From Candida dubliniensis CD36 (lineage: Eukaryota; Ascomycota; Pichiomycetes; Serinales; Debaryomycetaceae), in the NCBI RefSeq assembly GCF_000026945.1, contig NC_012862.1:248001-312000 (forward strand): a DNA stretch of 64,000 bases, in the 5' to 3' direction. The position numbers and the translations under genes were made by a program. The stretch's first letter is position 1. The number at the start of each line of letters is the position of its first letter. Positions 61,026-64,000 of this stretch are shown here, one piece after another. The notes beneath the pieces were generated by a model, which was not told where the DNA came from, searched no databases, and saw only the letters and a program-made list of their open reading frames with translations.

Positions 61026-64000
61026 CTATTTCTTGGATTCAGCAATAATTCTTAATACATTAGGGATATCTAATGATTTAATACAATCCATTGCTGCTAA
61101 AGTTGATTGAATTTCTTCTTCAGTAGGTTGATTATCAATCAAATTTTTCAATATTGAAAGAAACAGATCATTAGTTATTCTTTTAATTGGTAATTTTTTA
61201 ATATCTTTTGATGATAACAATTTCAATATTGAATTGTCACTTTCACCAGAAGTGGTTTCATCATTATCTTCTTTAGTATCCTTATCATTACTGGGTATAT
61301 TCTCATCAAAAATCAATGAATATTGATATAATTTTTCAATAATTTCCACGATTTTATCCCAATGTTTCAATTTAAGATTATTTTTCTTGATGATTTTAAA
61401 TAATACCACCGTTGATAATTGAGCTTTAAAATCACGACCAAATGAACAAGCATAATCACTAACATAAATTGCAGTTTTATTATCTAATTTCACTTCAGTA
61501 ATTAAAATTTCATTTGGTTTTTTAGGTGTATGAGTTAAAGTAGTGAATTTGATTAATTTATCAACAATTTTTCTAATTTCTGAATGTAATTCAAATTTTA
61601 AACAAATTTGAGTTAATTTATAAACATAACCAATTAATGTAGTAATAACTTGATCTTCTCTAGCATGATGGAAAATATGAAATATAGTTGATATTATTTG
61701 AGGGAAAACCAGTGAAAGTAATACTTTATCAACTTCTTCAATTTTGATATCACTAAATGTTTGTATAGAACTTGTTGTAACAACAATATTGTTCCAAATA
61801 TCATCAAACCATTTATCAGTACCATGATGTTCTTCAGGCATAATGATTTCTCTACTTTTAATGGAGAAATATATTTTTGAAAGATACCATTCAGGAAAAT
61901 CTTGTCCATTATAAACACCACGAAGATTTCTTCTATATTCATCTAATGCCATTTGTTTCTTAACTTGAGGATTATGAAGATCGGTATTTAACATGATTAT
62001 CGAATAAGATAATATGAAAACTGAATCCTTATCAGGAGAAACCACTTCAGTTTCAACACTAGTAGACTTATCTGGATTAATGCGACCTTGAGCCTGACAT
62101 TCAACATATCTTTCAGCAAATCTTTCCACAACTCTTTCAATTTGTTGAGATTCACCAGGTAATCTAAATGTTTTCAATAAAACTCGTAAAGCTTCATCTA
62201 CTCTAATATCATGGAAATCAAATAAATCAATAAAATGACCAAATAATTCTGAATTACTAGGTTTAGCTAAAAATTCACCTAAAACTTTTTTATTCAATCT
62301 ACCTGATTTAGAAAATAAAAAATTGGCAACTTCTTTCAAATCATTAGCATCTTTAATAAATCCATCAATTGCCAATTGTTTAACCCCCTGTTTAGGGTTT
62401 TCATTAAATAATTCTGTACATTGAATAAAAGCAATTTTTTGTTTCCTTTTTTCAACAAGATCATTATTTTGTTTGGTTTCTTTAAATTTTTTACTTCTTT
62501 CATTTATTCCAGAAATGAATGAAAGTACTCCTTCTAAACATAAAGGGGGAACATTATCTGTAGTCATAAAAGCTGATTCTGGTAATGATAATCGACACAA
62601 ATATTGTAATATATTGATTGCTAAATCGGATTTTTCAAAATCACAATCATAATCAATAAATAAATTGGTGAAAAAACTTGGTGATCTTATCCATAATAAA
62701 CTTAATGATTCAATCAAAATTTCTTTAGAAATTGGATTTCTAAATGACATATGTGACGATCCTTTCATTTGTATTTCTGATTGTGGGAGAATCGATTGAA
62801 ATATCAATGATATTGATAATTCAAATTGTGGTTTAAAATGTTGATCTAAAACTATCGTGATAGTAGTAAACAATTTTAATGAAGCTCGTAAAAGTGCTGG
62901 GGATTCAGTGGTAGTTATAATCAGTAAAACATGTTTGGAAATAGGATCAGTGACTAGATTCAATAAAGAAGGATGTTTAGGAATTTCAATTCCAGCAACT
63001 TCTATGGCAGTATTTATTAAAGATAATGCAAAAACTCGAGTACTTTCCATATGTTGATATTGATTTGAAGGAGAAATCATTGATACTAAAATCCCCAAGA
63101 ATTCATTAATACAAATAATTCCATAAGGCTCCTCATTGGAATATACATCAAATTCCGATTTCTCTGAATTATCCACTATAGATGAGGTTTCAACATGTGT
63201 TTCCTCTTTCTGTTTAATATCTTTTGTTTCATCAACCAGCTTTTCCTTGGGTTCTTGTGGGAGGGTTTCTTGTTTTTTCTGATTTTCTTCTGATTTATCT
63301 TCATCGTTGTCTTCCATTAAAATATTTTCTTTCCCAGAAATCAGATTTCTTGGACTATTTATTTCTGTTGGAGCATCAGTACCACCTATTCTATCTTCAG
63401 GTAATATCGTATCAGAGAAATTAGTTTGCAAATCATCACCATTATCTAATTCTGGATCAACATCTTTTAATTTACTGAAAATTTCAACTGTCATTGAATC
63501 CATTGACATTTCTGCTGCTCTTCGTAAAACTTCACTTCTCTTTTTATTACATGCTAATGATAAACAAGTTTGAACAACTTCTGAAACAACATCATTAGGT
63601 AATAAACTTGATAATTCATCTTCAATAATTCGTTCTAATAATCGCAACACTTTTAATAAAACAGCATCATCGGAATTTTGATCGGCAGCTTCAAAACGAC
63701 AATGAGTTAAAGATGAAATTATTTGAATTAATGATGTTTGTAAGTTTTTCGATTTGAAAGATATAATGTCATAATTTAAAAATTTTGAAATGGTATTTAA
63801 TGCCAATTCAGTAATATATCCTGAAGTTGATGATGATTTTATGACCATTAAAAAAGGTTGTAATAATGTTAAACTATCAATATCATAAATGTTCTTGGTG
63901 TCAATTAATATTGATTTCAATTGTAAAAATGATGCAAGTAGAGGATTGCCTTGAGTAGTAGAAGATTTGCGAGGAGAAACTGCAACATTTGTACTAGCAT
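61026..64000 (-). CDS. GEA2: ARF guanine-nucleotide exchange factor, Gea1/2 (GBF1) type, 5' end off window
   Basis: The frame is open to the right edge, so the true start lies outside; 990 residues are visible. The protein activates ARF at the Golgi for COPI vesicle formation. An N-terminal DCB/HUS region (about 30-480) includes a long acidic, Lys/Glu-rich spacer at about 190-270. The SEC7 domain at about 530-725 is clear, with LNKKVLGEFLAKPSN, DEALRVLLKTFRLPGESQQI, YSIIMLNTDLHNPQVKKQ and FPEWYLSKIYFSIK. About 260 residues follow and end in DIPNVLRIIAESKK. Yeast Gea1 and Gea2 continue for several hundred residues more, so the C-terminal HDS regions appear shortened. The LTR element lies 328 bp past the stop. 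The codon at 63918-63920 is TTG and is internal, not a start. Confidence 0.88.
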   Translation of the reverse strand, partial: ASTNVAVSPRKSSTTQGNPLLASFLQLKSILIDTKNIYDIDSLTLLQPFLMVIKSSSTSGYITELALNTISKFLNYDIISFKSKNLQTSLIQIISSLTHCRFEAADQNSDDAVLLKVLRLLERIIEDELSSLLPNDVVSEVVQTCLSLACNKKRSEVLRRAAEMSMDSMTVEIFSKLKDVDPELDNGDDLQTNFSDTILPEDRIGGTDAPTEINSPRNLISGKENILMEDNDEDKSEENQKKQETLPQEPKEKLVDETKDIKQKEETHVETSSIVDNSEKSEFDVYSNEEPYGIICINEFLGILVSMISPSNQYQHMESTRVFALSLINTAIEVAGIEIPKHPSLLNLVTDPISKHVLLIITTTESPALLRASLKLFTTITIVLDQHFKPQFELSISLIFQSILPQSEIQMKGSSHMSFRNPISKEILIESLSLLWIRSPSFFTNLFIDYDCDFEKSDLAINILQYLCRLSLPESAFMTTDNVPPLCLEGVLSFISGINERSKKFKETKQNNDLVEKRKQKIAFIQCTELFNENPKQGVKQLAIDGFIKDANDLKEVANFLFSKSGRLNKKVLGEFLAKPSNSELFGHFIDLFDFHDIRVDEALRVLLKTFRLPGESQQIERVVERFAERYVECQAQGRINPDKSTSVETEVVSPDKDSVFILSYSIIMLNTDLHNPQVKKQMALDEYRRNLRGVYNGQDFPEWYLSKIYFSIKSREIIMPEEHHGTDKWFDDIWNNIVVTTSSIQTFSDIKIEEVDKVLLSLVFPQIISTIFHIFHHAREDQVITTLIGYVYKLTQICLKFELHSEIRKIVDKLIKFTTLTHTPKKPNEILITEVKLDNKTAIYVSDYACSFGRDFKAQLSTVVLFKIIKKNNLKLKHWDKIVEIIEKLYQYSLIFDENIPSNDKDTKEDNDETTSGESDNSILKLLSSKDIKKLPIKRITNDLFLSILKNLIDNQPTEEEIQSTLAAMDCIKSLDIPNVLRIIAESKK

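Noticed and set aside
1..64000. CRISPR arrays, bacterial operons or prophage-like systems
   Set aside because: The genes, introns, tRNA intron and promoters are those of a yeast nuclear chromosome; no regularly spaced repeat array is present.

Overview
The window is AT-rich nuclear DNA of a CTG-clade yeast, most probably Candida dubliniensis or a very close relative of C. albicans (chromosome 3 region). The order PMC1, an adhesin-like gene, a LOG-family gene, NCE103, an IRC5-like gene, a glucoamylase gene, a zinc-cluster gene, a carrier-like gene, URA3, IRO1 and PGA44 is the gene order I recall around C. albicans URA3. The URA3 and NCE103 products differ from the C. albicans proteins I remember at only a few residues. 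Decoding CTG as serine also restores a conserved motif in the LOG-family gene (38263-38265).

Layout. 1-3802: no gene seen. 3803-14032: an Rmd1-type (DUF155) gene on the minus strand, divergent from the giant ribosome-biogenesis gene UTP20, then the INO80-subunit gene NHP10 facing UTP20. 14286-21857: two degenerate Zorro-like (L1-clade) non-LTR retrotransposons arranged tail to tail. They share about 958 bp of seemingly identical sequence in inverted orientation, while the homologous sequence on both sides of that tract is diverged. 22304-25233: a zinc-cluster regulator whose first 14 codons lie in a separate exon, an orphan membrane protein and an intron-containing tRNA-Arg(CCU). 25234-35000: a long gene-free upstream region, the vacuolar calcium pump gene PMC1, and a repetitive secreted adhesin-like gene. 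35001-45384: another long gene-free stretch, the LOG-family hydrolase, carbonic anhydrase NCE103, a Snf2-family ATPase and a glucoamylase. 45385-58454: a third long gene-free stretch, a ZCF8-like regulator, a carrier-like protein, URA3, IRO1 and PGA44. 58943-60697: a young, internally deleted Ty3/gypsy LTR element whose single open frame joins a gag-like N-terminus to an integrase C-terminus. 61026-64000: an ARF exchange factor of the Gea1/2 type, running off the right edge.

The genes do not form one pathway. They cover housekeeping (UTP20, NHP10, GEA2-like, URA3), environmental response (PMC1, NCE103, zinc-cluster regulators) and cell surface or secretion (adhesin-like protein, PGA44, glucoamylase).

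I see no convincing new multi-gene system. The strongest leads are the inverted Zorro pair with its apparent gene-conversion tract, the gag-integrase fusion element, an AUG-less N-terminal extension of NCE103 that looks like a mitochondrial presequence, and a short first exon that supplies the start of a zinc-cluster protein.
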